DNA of 64,000 nucleotides from contig NC_051098.1 in NCBI RefSeq assembly GCF_901709675.1, positions 16,485,464 to 16,549,463 of the forward strand. The letters run 5' to 3'. The DNA is from Syngnathus acus. Taxonomy: Eukaryota; Chordata; Actinopteri; Syngnathiformes; Syngnathidae. This document shows positions 1-12,100 of the stretch, in pieces; the first letter of the stretch is position 1; every line of letters begins with the position of its first letter. The notes beneath the pieces are model-generated. The model had not been told where the DNA came from. It searched no databases and saw only the letters and a list, made by a program, of their open reading frames with translations. Both the position numbers and the translations under genes were made by a program.

Positions 1-1455
1 AAAGGTCAAACATTTGCCGACGTGAGGAAACGATCAAATATTTATAGTTTGAACTCCATTTCACCGCTTGTACAAATAAACACGCTGCCACCGGCAATAA
101 TTACCCTCATCATTTAGTGTAAATGGCCAACACGGCTAATCAGCCTGCCTGGCTAAAATGAAGCGACGTGAGTTTTGCTAGGCGGGCTCACATTTTCGTT
201 GGAGTTTCCGAGTCACCGCAACCATGCAAGTTGCATGCTAAAGTTTTGGGATGAATTCATTCTCCTTGCCAAGTTAGCAGACTCAACCGCCCCCCCCTTA
301 CACCGCCGAGGGGGATGCTAAGATGGACCATCTTATCTCAGTTTGGCTGTGCTGGAGCTTCTTTCCCTCCCGTCTCTACTTACATATCAAAGTCCTCGCT
401 TTCATTTCAAAGAGCAGGTGAATAAATCAGTTCTAGTCGCCCAAAGAGTCAAACGTATGCATTTCATGTATGCAGCCTGAGCATCTTTCTTCGACAAGAG
501 GAATTATTTAACCTTTTCCTTCCGCTGACAATTTATTGAGGAAGGAACTAGGACCGGCGTTCCCTACGAGTAAAATGGTTCTTAGGTGAATGAAATTGCC
601 TTGAACCTTTAAACATGATCCAAAAGCCAGCAAATGTAGTGGAGTCATCTTTCAGAATTTGGCCTGGTACGTATTTTTAACCAAGCCTTTCGGGGGAATG
701 AGCCAATTAGCGTCAACGTTGACCATCTGGACAAGGCTACAGATTTTGGACTTTGGGTCCAGACATATAACCAGAGTCAAGTTTTGCATACTTGAATCCA
801 AGAGGTTTGATTCCTCAACATTTTGAAATGTTTGTTTTGAAATATGGTTCGCTTCCTGGAAATTGGGTCACTGGTACCACCAATGGGAAAAAAGACATAC
901 CTAGCCATGACATGACTCCAAATGCTCAGATTCCCTTTCAATGTTTCTATGCTGTCAGTTTACAAACGCTCAACGACAAAAGTATTGGAACAGCGACGCA
1001 TGCATGAAAATATCTGGAGACCAGTGAAGTTCAAGCTCTACTTTGGTGCGTCGGTGTCAGCCGGGATAATGGCCCTGCGGCGGGTTGCCTTGTTTGCTGC
1101 CAAAGCCCGCCGCATGTCGTGTGGTCAGTTCCAGGAGACAATGAAGTTGACATTTTACGGGCCTCGGCTCTCCCGCCGCCAGCGTCGCAGCGACAGTCAA
1201 ACGCTGAAGGTCAAAGACGGGCTGAGGAGATAGATAATTGGCTTCAGCTCGGCCATAACCAGTCGAGACACGTAGCTTGGGACCCAAAACGGACCAGAAA
1301 TCACCACCGATGGAGGCGCCCGGGCTTCACCTGCTTTTATTGATGAGTTTGTTTATGGCGAGTTGAGCTGGCGTTTTTATACCTGTGAGAGATATCGTTG
1401 CCAATGAAGTCATGAGTCTTGTCATGATAACTTTTTGTTTGCGTCCTCCGCAAAG
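1..1455 (+). other. intron of the frem gene; no exon seen
   Basis: This stretch lies 5' of the first exon I can support. Short open frames occur on both strands, but none has plausible splice borders joined to a Calx-beta or CSPG-type sequence. I read it as intron of the FREM-family gene whose earlier exons lie upstream of the window. I see no RNA gene or clear transposon in it. Confidence 0.6.
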
Positions 1456-3150
1456 GCATCGGCACCAAGGACGGAACGGCGCTCAAGGACAAAGATTTCC
1501 GCGGCAAATCTCAGAAGCAGGTGCAGTTCAACCCGGGTCAGACCTCCGCCACCTGGAAGGTGCGCATCCTGCCAGATAGCGAGTACGAGGTGTCCGAGAC
1601 CTTCCAGATCGTTCTCTCCGAACCTGTGATGGCCGTCCTCGAATCCCCGGAAGCCGCCAGCGTGGAGATCGTGGACCCTGCTGATGGTCAGTTGCTGTTT
1701 TTGTTTTTCCCTCTTGTAAAACACCACGGCGTTAGCGCCAGGAAGCAGAGTCTGCGGGTGAACCTAATAAAGTGGCGGCTTTTCAATCCGAGATATTCAT
1801 CCTGAAGTGGAAAGCCATTTTCAACCACTTAGCGCTGAAGTGTTTCAGGTCAAATGCATCGAGAGCAGGTAGCATGACCTCACCACTTTCAATCACGGCA
1901 TCTCCAGCGACCGTTGAATGCGACGTGGCCATGAACAAATGACGGGAGTGCGCTTGACTTCTCCGAGAGAGGGGGCTTTCTGCGGCAAAATAACTCAAGC
2001 CAAAGGAATAACAAAAGGATTTTATGCAAAGGATGGGATAGAGACTAAGTAGCGAAGTCTTCAAAGTGGGTGACGACTCAAGGAGCATCCTGACTTTATC
2101 CAAGGATTTTAACTTAAGCTTCCCAAAAACTGGGATTAACCCCAAAAAAAAATGTCCTCCAGCTAGCTGAGGTCTCTCGGAATCTCAGAAAAAGTAACAG
2201 AGTAGTGTATAGAATGGGCGACAGCTGCAAAAAGAGGAGCAGCTGGTTGAGTTGAGTCACAAGGTGCGCTTTCCAAGACTTCAATGGGAATTTCTTTAGC
2301 GCGAAACTCCGGAACCTTTATTTTGCGGCCTTGGTCCTTTGAAAAGCTCCGCGGCGTCACAAACTAGCCTTTGTCAGCCGGTCAAGTGAGTCCTTTTGAG
2401 TTCTGGTTGATGTGAAAAATGACAAGTTGACGCCTTTCCCACTGCATTACAGTTAGCAGACAAGCTAACGGTTAGTCAAACAAGCTAACAGCCAAACTTC
2501 AATTTCTTTTTGTAATGACCGCTTCAAACCACCGGGAAGAATAGGAGTTAAAATCCGGCGCCACTTTTGGAGCCACAGTCGTGGAAAAGATATGAAAGAA
2601 ATGCGCAACAATAACAAGTGAACATTGCTTCTGTAAACAGTTGCGCCGCCGCTGCCGCCGCCTCATATACACGAGTGCTGAGGTGCGGAAAAGTGCAGCC
2701 GGCGTATAAATATGGATAAGCAAGTCTCCTGGGACTTTGCCGGATGGATTGGCTGTCAACAATTTATGCAAATGAGCATGTTCACTTGCTAGTTTGCTCT
2801 GCGAAACATCTCTGGTGGACAATCACCCCACGACACGCCAACACGGATTCGTTGTCACCTTTTGCGTTTTTTGACGTGTTTTGGCAGCTCAAAGAATGAA
2901 AAAAAAGAAAAGGCTTTCTCCTCTTTCGTTTGCTGCGCCCGGAGGTTTTGTGTCTTGTCAAGGTCCCGTTCACGAGCGCAATGATGACTGAAGCCCGCAC
3001 GAAAAAAAAAAGCCGCGCCGCAGTCGAGAGAAGTCGGCAATTGTGATTGGCGTGCTTAATGAAAACATTTGTTTTACAGTGTTTGTAATTAACCGTCTGC
3101 AGGAGAAACAAAGATAAACAAATTACAGCAACTGATGACACACACACACA

Positions 3151-3196
<46 letters not shown>

Positions 3197-6100
3197 ACAC
3201 ACACACATACACGTACCGTAATTTTCGGACTATAAGTCGCACCGGAGTATAAGTCGCACCAGCCATAAAATGCCCAAAAAAGTGAAAAAAAACATATATA
3301 TGTATATAAGTCGCTCCTGAGTATAAGTCGCCCCCCCACCCAAACTATGAAAAAAAACCGCGACTTATAGTCCGAAAATTACGGTACATATGTGATCACA
3401 GTAAAAATCGAGTGTAAGTTTCTAGCGCGAATGAAATTGAATCATGAAGTGTTCTTTTTCCTTTCATGCCGGGCGTGCATGACGGAGTAAAATGTTCCTA
3501 TGACAGAGCATCCATTGATGTGTAAACTCCACGTTTTGCATTTAAATGATTTAAATCGTTCATTGCACTTCTCCTTCACTTCATCCCGCTCAAACGGAAT
3601 ATATCAAGGGACGGGTTGAATTTCCTAACACTTCATTTTCTGCCCCTCGTTCCCCTTCAGAGTCATCCGTGTTCATTCCGGCAGCCGCGTACAACATCGA
3701 GGAGGACGTCGGCGAGCTGATGGTGCCGGTGAGGCGTAGCGGCGACGTGGGCCAGGAGCTCATGGTGGTCTGCTTCACTCAGCAAGGTAAACAAAATTGA
3801 GTGCCGGATGAGGTTTCACTCTAATGACTTTTTCTTTCGGCATGCATATGACTTCCTCGACTAATTCAACAAAGAAAACCTCCGTTTTTATAAATCATGT
3901 AATATTCAATGTCTTTTTTTCCCCAGTCTAGCGTAAACTGTAAATATAGACTTGTTTCAAGTCAAAGAAAATGTTTTATTCAGCAGATATTTTGTGTTAC
4001 GAGGACATTGGGTGATTTTTTTTTCTTCTTCCATACTGTGCAAAAATCACTCAAGTGGCTTTTTAGAGATACAAATGATGATTAGAAGCAGCTAGCCATC
4101 CAAATACAAAGCTCATCATTTTCAGATTGTTCTGAAACAATGGACTTTATATTGTCTAACGTAGACACTGGCACTCTCACTTCCAAGACTAATCATGTCT
4201 TCCAGAAGTTTGAGGGCATAAAACCACCAAAGGCAGGCCGGGCCGGCTGGCCTGGCGACGATGTTATGGGCCACTTGAGGATCATTAAATGACAACAAAG
4301 CCGCAGAGGCGGACATCACAACAGAATATAAAACCAAACGAGCAAAAAGAAGAACAAAGTTGTTTAACCCCCTCCACCCAGCGGATATTAAAGCAGGGGT
4401 ATCAAACTCATTTGGGTCGTAGCCATAGTTTCCCTCGGAGGGACGTCTTCTATATATACAGTATAGGCTACAAAACTAACTGATGAATACCTAACTAGTT
4501 TTGAAATCAGAGACTAGTAAAAAGTGTTCAAATATTTTAAAAAGACGAACGATAACAAAAATTGCAAGCAACATCTCTATTTTTTTCAAAGTGAAGACAA
4601 TTTGTAATTTTAGTAATGACACAAAGTCGATGCACAATTTTTCTTCGCGGGCCACATAAAATGATGTGGTGGGCCGTATATGGCCCCCGGGCCTGATGTT
4701 TGAAACCTACGCCTTCAAGCTTCAGAAATGAAAAAAAAATCCATTATCAGCATTTCAGTGTACTATATGTTGTTTACACACAGTGAAGAAAATGGAATCC
4801 ATCTAATGTCGGTGTTTCCGTAGCGTCAGCCACGGGCACGGTGCCCACCAGCGTGCTGTCCTACTCCGACTACATCTCGCGGCCGGAGGACCACCGCAGC
4901 GTGCTGCGCTTCGACAAGGGCGAGGTGGAGAAGCCGTGCCGCGTGGTGATCATCGACGACTCGCTCTACGAGCCCGACGAAAGCTTCAACGTCAGCCTCG
5001 GCGTGCCCATGGGGGGCCGCCTGGGCGCCCGCTTCCCCAGCACCAGAATCACCATCCTGCCCGACATGGACGACGGTAAGACCGAAAAAAAAAAAAAAGC
5101 TTTGTCGTCGAATAGAGAAAAGTACTTTGCTGCTGAGAGACGATTTGCGTGCGAGTGCATCTTTGCATAAACGCAGTTCAGCATCCTCAAGTTCACCCAT
5201 CCTTGTCCTTTTTTCACTTTATTCCTCAAAAGGATTTTTTTCAATGCTACAATACTGACGGGGACCATTGAACTTTCAATTTTGCTATTTATTCAGCGGA
5301 ATGCACCATTTCTTTTTCCCAATTGAAGCATGCAGAAAAACATTGCCGGAGTTATTTTTCTGTTCTTTGCTTTAGAAGTGTGCTGCTGTTGATGTCAAGA
5401 GAAATGTTTGCGTGAACGTGTGGCCATGCGGGTGCGTGTGTGCAGCAAAGCCGGATCCACACACTCGCACGGCTTTTTCATGTCGCAAATAGTCTTGGTG
5501 GGAAAACTCATCATTAGTGGCTCTTTTTTCTCAAATTAACCTTTGCACTCAATCATTGATTGACAAGGTGTCATTTTAGTGCTTTTATATCTTTATTTTC
5601 GCTACCCACAGCTACTGCGGGTAAATACATAAAATTATATTTATATTATTTAATATTGATATAGTATATTTGTCTTCCTTCAATAAATCTAAAATGGCAA
5701 AGCAAGGCAACAAACAACACGTTTGTACGTAAGCAGAAAAATAAATGTTCTATTAAAGCCTGCCAAAAAATATCGTTAATATTTTAGATGTTTATTTTAG
5801 ACTGCAGTAGCTTTAAAAGACTTGTTTTAAGTGGAAGCATCTATTTATGTCGCATTTTTTAAGCAGTGTTTGGGTCGCTGGCAGTTTTGGCCCTTAGGGA
5901 CACAAGTGATCACAATGAGAAAAAGACACATTTCCCTGCAAAGTCGAGCTGACACTTCAATGTGAGCCTTTGTTGCCGTTGATTGCCGTTCCACGGCTCC
6001 TGATTGCAATCATGCAAAAAAGGGCAAAAGCAAAGTTTGAGCTGCCTCGTGAACAGGAAAGTGGCGGTGGTCGCTAATTGGCTCGTCCTGGTGTGGCTTT

Positions 6101-9100
6101 GCTGGCTTTGCTACCTGTGTCGGTTCCCATGGAAGTCCAGCTTCCACTCCATTTGTTTGACCTACTTAGTAGCGAGGAGGGAGGGAGGGAGGGAGGCTAC
6201 GTGATGGGAATGAATGCGGCGTCCGGTGTAAGCCGAGCGAGCGGCGGCGAAGACGGGGGCAAGGCGGCGTCTCGGGACAACGCCGCAAAATCTTTTGATG
6301 GGATGTGTGGCACGGCTCCCATTTTGTCGCATCCCACTTGACGCATCGTTCATGTTTCTTGTCGTTATTTATTGTTTTGTTTGTCCGCTTCAGTTTTTTT
6401 ATTGGCATTTAAAAACAGCACAGTCACTTAATGGAATTAAAAAACTCTGTCCTGGCTTCGGGCCTCGCTGTTAGTTTGGGACTTTTTATCATCGGGCAAG
6501 ATCATATCGGCAGAGTAGGATTGTAGTCATAGCGTGGATGGCCCGCATACCTTTAGCAAGCATCTGACCGCCTTTCGCTTTTATTTATTTGATTTATTTA
6601 TGCATTATTTATCTATTTGTTTATTAACACATTTTCCGACCTGCTCGCTCACTAAAGACTGACAGTCTTGCGTAATTTCCCACTTTGAATGTATTCCGTG
6701 TTTTTTTTTTTTTTTTTCCTCTGCTGTTTAAGTGCCACAGCTTAAAAAATACAGCAGCTAGCACCCCGCCATTGCTAAGCGTGTGAATATATGGAATGTG
6801 CTTTCTTCCAACAGAGAAGCGGCTCCGCGGAGCAAATATTTGCGAGCGTTTGCGCGGAATCCGACTGCGTTGATAACTTTTTTGCAGCGGCGAGTTTGCT
6901 TTGCCAAGGCTTCGTTTATTCCCGCTAACTAGCACACCTTCACCTACCGCCGGGGTGTAATTAAAATCTGATTTGTTTGGCACCGGCGGCGCGGCCCGGG
7001 AACCGAGATATGTGGCTTCCAGGGAAGTTTCCGCTGGCGTGAAAGATGGCACAGTCGTTGTCTGCCAAATGAACAAAGGGACCCGGCGACGCCTCGAGTC
7101 TGCCGCTCGGAATATAATTGTCGCGGCGGCGGCTGATTTGCAACGTCGCCTCCGCAACAAAACAAAACGGCCGTGTTTGCTCTCTGACTACGCCTGGTTG
7201 TTTTTCAAAAATTGCTCCCACCCACAATTTGCATATCTTAAGGCCTCCGACTTTACGGCGGATTTGGCCGGGACGGGCATTAAAGGAGCCCCGCGGATCA
7301 TTACGGCTCGCTCGCTCGGGGTAATCCGCGCGTTCGATCTGACGAGGCGCAAGGACACTTGCCGAGTGTTGAAGCAAACAAAGTCAAAGGCAAAAATCAG
7401 CATTTTAAAAAGAAAACACAAAGAGGCAGCCATCTCCAAGGGCACCATAAAAGATGACTATGTGAGGGTCACCGTGACGGTACGCACAATTTCGGGCTAG
7501 TACGACCGCAAAAGTCCTTCACCCTAACTCATAGGTGTCAAATTCAAGGCCCGGGGGCCAGATCTGGCCCGCCACATCATTTGATGAGGCCCGCCAAGAC
7601 AAATTTTGCGTCGTTACTAAAATGACAAATTGTCTTCACTCTTTAAAAATACAGATATTGTACTGTACTGTACTGTATGTATGTAGACGACATTGACAGT
7701 CAGAATGGCCCTCCGAGGGAAACTTGATTCCGACATGCACTCGATGTTGTCATCATTTCAAGAAGTTGTCTCCTGGGTGCTTTTTCATCGTGTCCACTGC
7801 CTTTGCCTCAGTTGACCTTCTACTGCATCTTTGCGGTTCCGCGAGCTTTAGCGGCGGCTGACTCGGCTCAGCCAGCCGGACTGACGGCCGTCGTCGCAAG
7901 AAGGTTGGCCTTCCCGGCTGCAGATGGGCCATCAAAGGCATTTCTGTGCAGGCTTGCCCTTTCTTGCTCAGCTAATTGCCGTTTGATACGGCCTCTGCAT
8001 CCGGATGTCTGTTCGGCTGCTCGTAGAACAAGACGCTGCTTGCGGAGTTTATCGTCCGCTCGCCAGTAAAGTCGGCTCCCAAGGTATGATTATGACTTGT
8101 GTGTGTGTGTGTGTTCTGGCTATGCACACTGTTATTATTCTCTCCCTTCATTTTGTAAACAGATGTCCAAAGCACTTATAGGTACTGACCAATCATACTT
8201 AGGTTTATTTATTGAGTTCGTTTTTAAGAGAGGCGCAAGCAAAAACTCATTCAAGACAAAATTGCTCTTGACGTATTGAAATGAGCAGTCGAGTCAAAAG
8301 GCACCGTCGTGAAAGTAAACAAGCAGAAAATCTATTGACGACAGCAGTGGCTCGTCTTTCGATTTGGTGAAGCAGCGTGTGGTTGACCGCCCGAGATGAC
8401 TCGAGCGGGCTTTCTCGCAAGTAAGCAATGTTCTGTTTGTGATCCGAGGCTGCTGGCTCATCCGCAAGCGCCAGAGCAACAATAAGAATAAGAACAACAA
8501 GCTTTCATCAAGTTGTTTTCGGAACTAATGAAGACTTTTTGCGTATAATTGCTCGAGTCTAAATACGGATAATCCGCGCTCACGTTGAGGTAACTGGAGA
8601 TGCTTTGCAGGTTTACCTTTCACTTAATGAGTGGCGGCTCTTTGAAGCTGCTCGCCGCCGATAAGCGCCGTGTGTGTGTGTGTGTGTGTGTGTGTGTATC
8701 TCCCTGCGGCCGCCAGCCAGCCAGCCATCCTCGGTGTGCTGCATGATCTGATTACTCCCGGACGGTGTTGGCGAGTGCATGCAGGCAGCCCAAACCATCT
8801 TTGTTTGCTTTCTCTGCAATCTGGCACCTGTCACAACTCTTGCTCATTGTCCTGCCAAGCTAGCAGGGACAGACGCTAGTGCAACTTTTTTTTTTAGTCC
8901 ATTTTTGGGATCACGTCAGCCGGCCAGATGGTCCGACTTGCAAGTGGAAATGCCAAGGATTTACCTTAAATGTCACCGTTACTTCTCGGCAGTTTTAGAA
9001 AACAGACGTGAAGTTGACTTTTCATGGGGGGGGGTGCAGTTTTGCAACCCCGCCCACCTACGAGGTGGTATTTGTTTGAAAATCCCTTGCAGGCCATAAA

Positions 9101-12100
9101 TATGAGAAAGAGTAAGTATGACATAAGATTTTCTTCCACCCCTGTGCAAAGCCTTTCATTTCAGAAGCCTGAAGAAAAGCGCACGATGGTATCTGTGAGC
9201 GCTTCCCGCTGACAGTTACGGCCCATGTTTGCTAAAATTATTATCTCTTTATTTCCTCTCGTGCATCGCTTCCCTCAGATAACCTAATCTTCACAGCGCC
9301 GCTGTCATATTTCATTCAAGGCTCTCCTCCCGCAGCACAGCCCTGTGGCCTCCCCTCCCCTCCCCTGCCTCTTCACTCGAGCCCACTCGCTCGCTCGCCC
9401 GCCCGCCCGCCCGCCGCACACACGTCGCCACCGGTGAAGTAGCCTCTCCAAGGTGCTCAGTGCCATTGTCATGGAAACAACAAGTGTGCCAATGGCCGTG
9501 GCCATTCATTTCATGGGCTTTATTGCCGAGCAATTTGTCATCACCGTGATGCATTTGGTAACCAGAATGGAACACACGAGCTTTGCGGCGGCGTGGCGGA
9601 GAGCAGACGACGCCCAGCAGTTCGGCCCCGTACGACACTTTCAGATGGAACGCGCGCTCTTAACGACCGAGTGGTACGAGCCGGTTCAGCACATCATTTG
9701 GATCGCTTGTTTGACGTTCAGCATCTTCTATGATCGAGTTTTTTTTTTTTTTTTGCCTTTTGTGTCTCCAAAAGTAACCATTCCCCATTCATGAATCATC
9801 AGGTTGCTACGGCAACAGTAGGGTGCCGAAAAATGGCGCAGTACAGATTTTTGCTAGCATTGGCAATCGCTTTACATATTTGTTTGCAAAGTGAATTGAG
9901 TCGCAATTCTCTGGGAGGGCTCAAGTGTAGCCCAGCTGGCTTTGGCCACCAGTCTGACCGCCAATCAATCTCGGGCCGCAAGGGGAGAAAATGCCCAAAC
10001 CACGCCGGGAGGTCGTAGCGAGCCACTTCTGATTGGTGACCTTGAAAGTAAATCAGAACTTTGATGAACTCGAATCACGTCCTTCGAGATGATGGTTTGG
10101 ATCCCAAGAGGGGAAGTTGTTCATCCCCCAAATGTCAGGTGCTTTTGGATGCCTTAAAAAGCAGCCAGTCATGTTTAAAGTGCTCCAATTACAGTGTGCA
10201 CTCAGTAGAAACATTTCCTCCATTTGCCCTGTAATAAGTGGCGTGCTGCTGGTTCCAGACGCTAGCGAGAGAAGATTGCAGCGTTTCTTGAAATGTGCTG
10301 TTTTTTTTTTTTTTTGCAGCCCCCGTCTTCTACTTCGGCCACACCGACTACCACGTGGACGAGAGCGACGGCTCGGTGGAGGTGCAGGTGTGGAGGACGG
10401 GCAGCGACCTATCCAAAGCCGCCAGCGTCACCGTGCGCTCCCGAAAGACGGAGCCCGTCTCGGCCGAAGGTACGTGTCCTCCAGTCGCCCGCCCCGCTTC
10501 CCTTTCAGGGTCAGCCGACCTGCGCAATGTTAACAAAGCTAACCGCGCTGTGTATATAACGGCGGTTTGATTGAGGACGACGTTTTTAGAATTGTTGCTT
10601 TCTACTTTTTCTCCTCGAGCTTTTCTTTCAGCCTGCATTATCTCATCCGTCAGGCTCTCGTTCGTCCCTCGTCGCCGCCGCCGCCGCCGCCTTCTCTCAC
10701 TCAGACTCCCTCGACTGCATCTTAAGCTCACGAGTAACTAAGCGTCTCATCGTATGCAAACGCTCACTTGGACGTGAGGAAAGCCCGTGGGCGGACGCCG
10801 GCCTCATCTGAACCGAGCGGGCGGGCGGGCGGGCCTATTTGCAGGCGGTCTGCCACAGCAGGAGGTGGCGCTCTCATTCTTAGTGGTTGCATAACAGACA
10901 ATAATATTCTAGAACCACTTAAATCGTTTCTTTTGGGGAAAGAAATTATTTTTTTTCTTCTTAAGTGACCGCTGCGGTGCAAAATCATCCTCACTAAACC
11001 AATCATCTTGTTTTTGTGGGCTGGGCTTGATTTGAAGAGAGGGAGGGGCTGTTCAAAGCGTGCACGCCGCTTGACCGGCAACGCTGCTTTGACTTTGAAG
11101 TTAGATGACAAATAATGATGTGGTCCGCATCCTTTCATCTTGCCCTCCATTTGACATTCATGAATGAATTCTAACTGCGAGACGTTCTCATTTGCCATCA
11201 ATGCACTTTTCCGACGGCATCGTTTGCAACTTCCTACAAATTGTTGCTGTGGCAGCAAAGTAGATAGTGCTGAAGAAATGCTCTTATTGCGTCGCTAATT
11301 CAGCAAATAGGTGCGTTTTTCAGCTCATCACCGAAGCTGGTTTCAAAATAAGTTGGGAGATCCCTGCAGGAGAAAAAAGGCAAAAAGTTCTCATTGTTGT
11401 CTACTGTCCATCTGTCCTTTTTGACGGCGGCCGACAGCCGGAGCGGATTACGTGGGGATCAGCCGGAATCTGGACTTTGCGCCGGGCGTCAGCACGCAGA
11501 CGTTCCGCGTGACCATCCTGGACGACCTGGGCCAGCCGGTGCTGGAGGGCCCCGAGAGGTTTGAGCTTCTGCTGCAGATGCCCACGAACGGCCTCCTCGG
11601 GGCACCCGCCAAGGCCGTGGTCCTCATCAACGACTCCGTGTCGGACCGTGAGACAGGATCTTTACATTTGGATCGCACCTCGGCCAACATTTCATGATTG
11701 AATTTTTGCTTCTGGTCCAGTGCCCAAAGTGCAGTTCCGCGACAGCGTCTACGTGGGCGAGGAGAAGTCGGGGCGGATCGCGGCGAGCGTGTACCGTAGC
11801 GGCGACATCGGCCACAAGTCCACCGTGCGATGCTACAGCAGGCAAGGCACGGCGCAGGTCATGATGGACTTCCACGAGAGGCCCAACACGGACGCCTCCA
11901 TCATCACCTTCCTACCAGGTATATTACCATACTCATGTTTCTAATGACTACGTGAACTCCTTCACCGCCATTGACGAGAATTGACGTCAAACATCACTTT
12001 GTACTGCGCTGGCAGTGAATGAGTTCATGATATTGTGACTCTTCTTCACTGCATTTTAATTCTAGTTCAAACTTTTCCTTTGCTTTCATTGCCCCTTTCA

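Larger units (their letters stand above)
5076..10319 (+). other. 5.2-kb frem intron with GC-rich island and regulatory-looking blocks
   Basis: This is the largest intron in the visible gene and contains no supported exon. It holds a second hAT-like copy, GT microsatellites, a CpG-rich and stop-poor block at about 6880-7500, and a second GC-rich block at about 9300-9660. The block at 6880-7500 is open in several frames on both strands, but no product is recognisable. It contains an octamer ATTTGCAT at 7227-7234 and several homeodomain-type TAAT/ATTA cores. I read it as a candidate cis-regulatory region, not a gene. Confidence 0.5.

Noticed and set aside
6624-7500. Long overlapping frames on both strands (178 and 175 codons)
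   Set aside because: Both arise from a CpG-rich, stop-poor block in the frem intron. No domain, splice partner or codon bias supports either.
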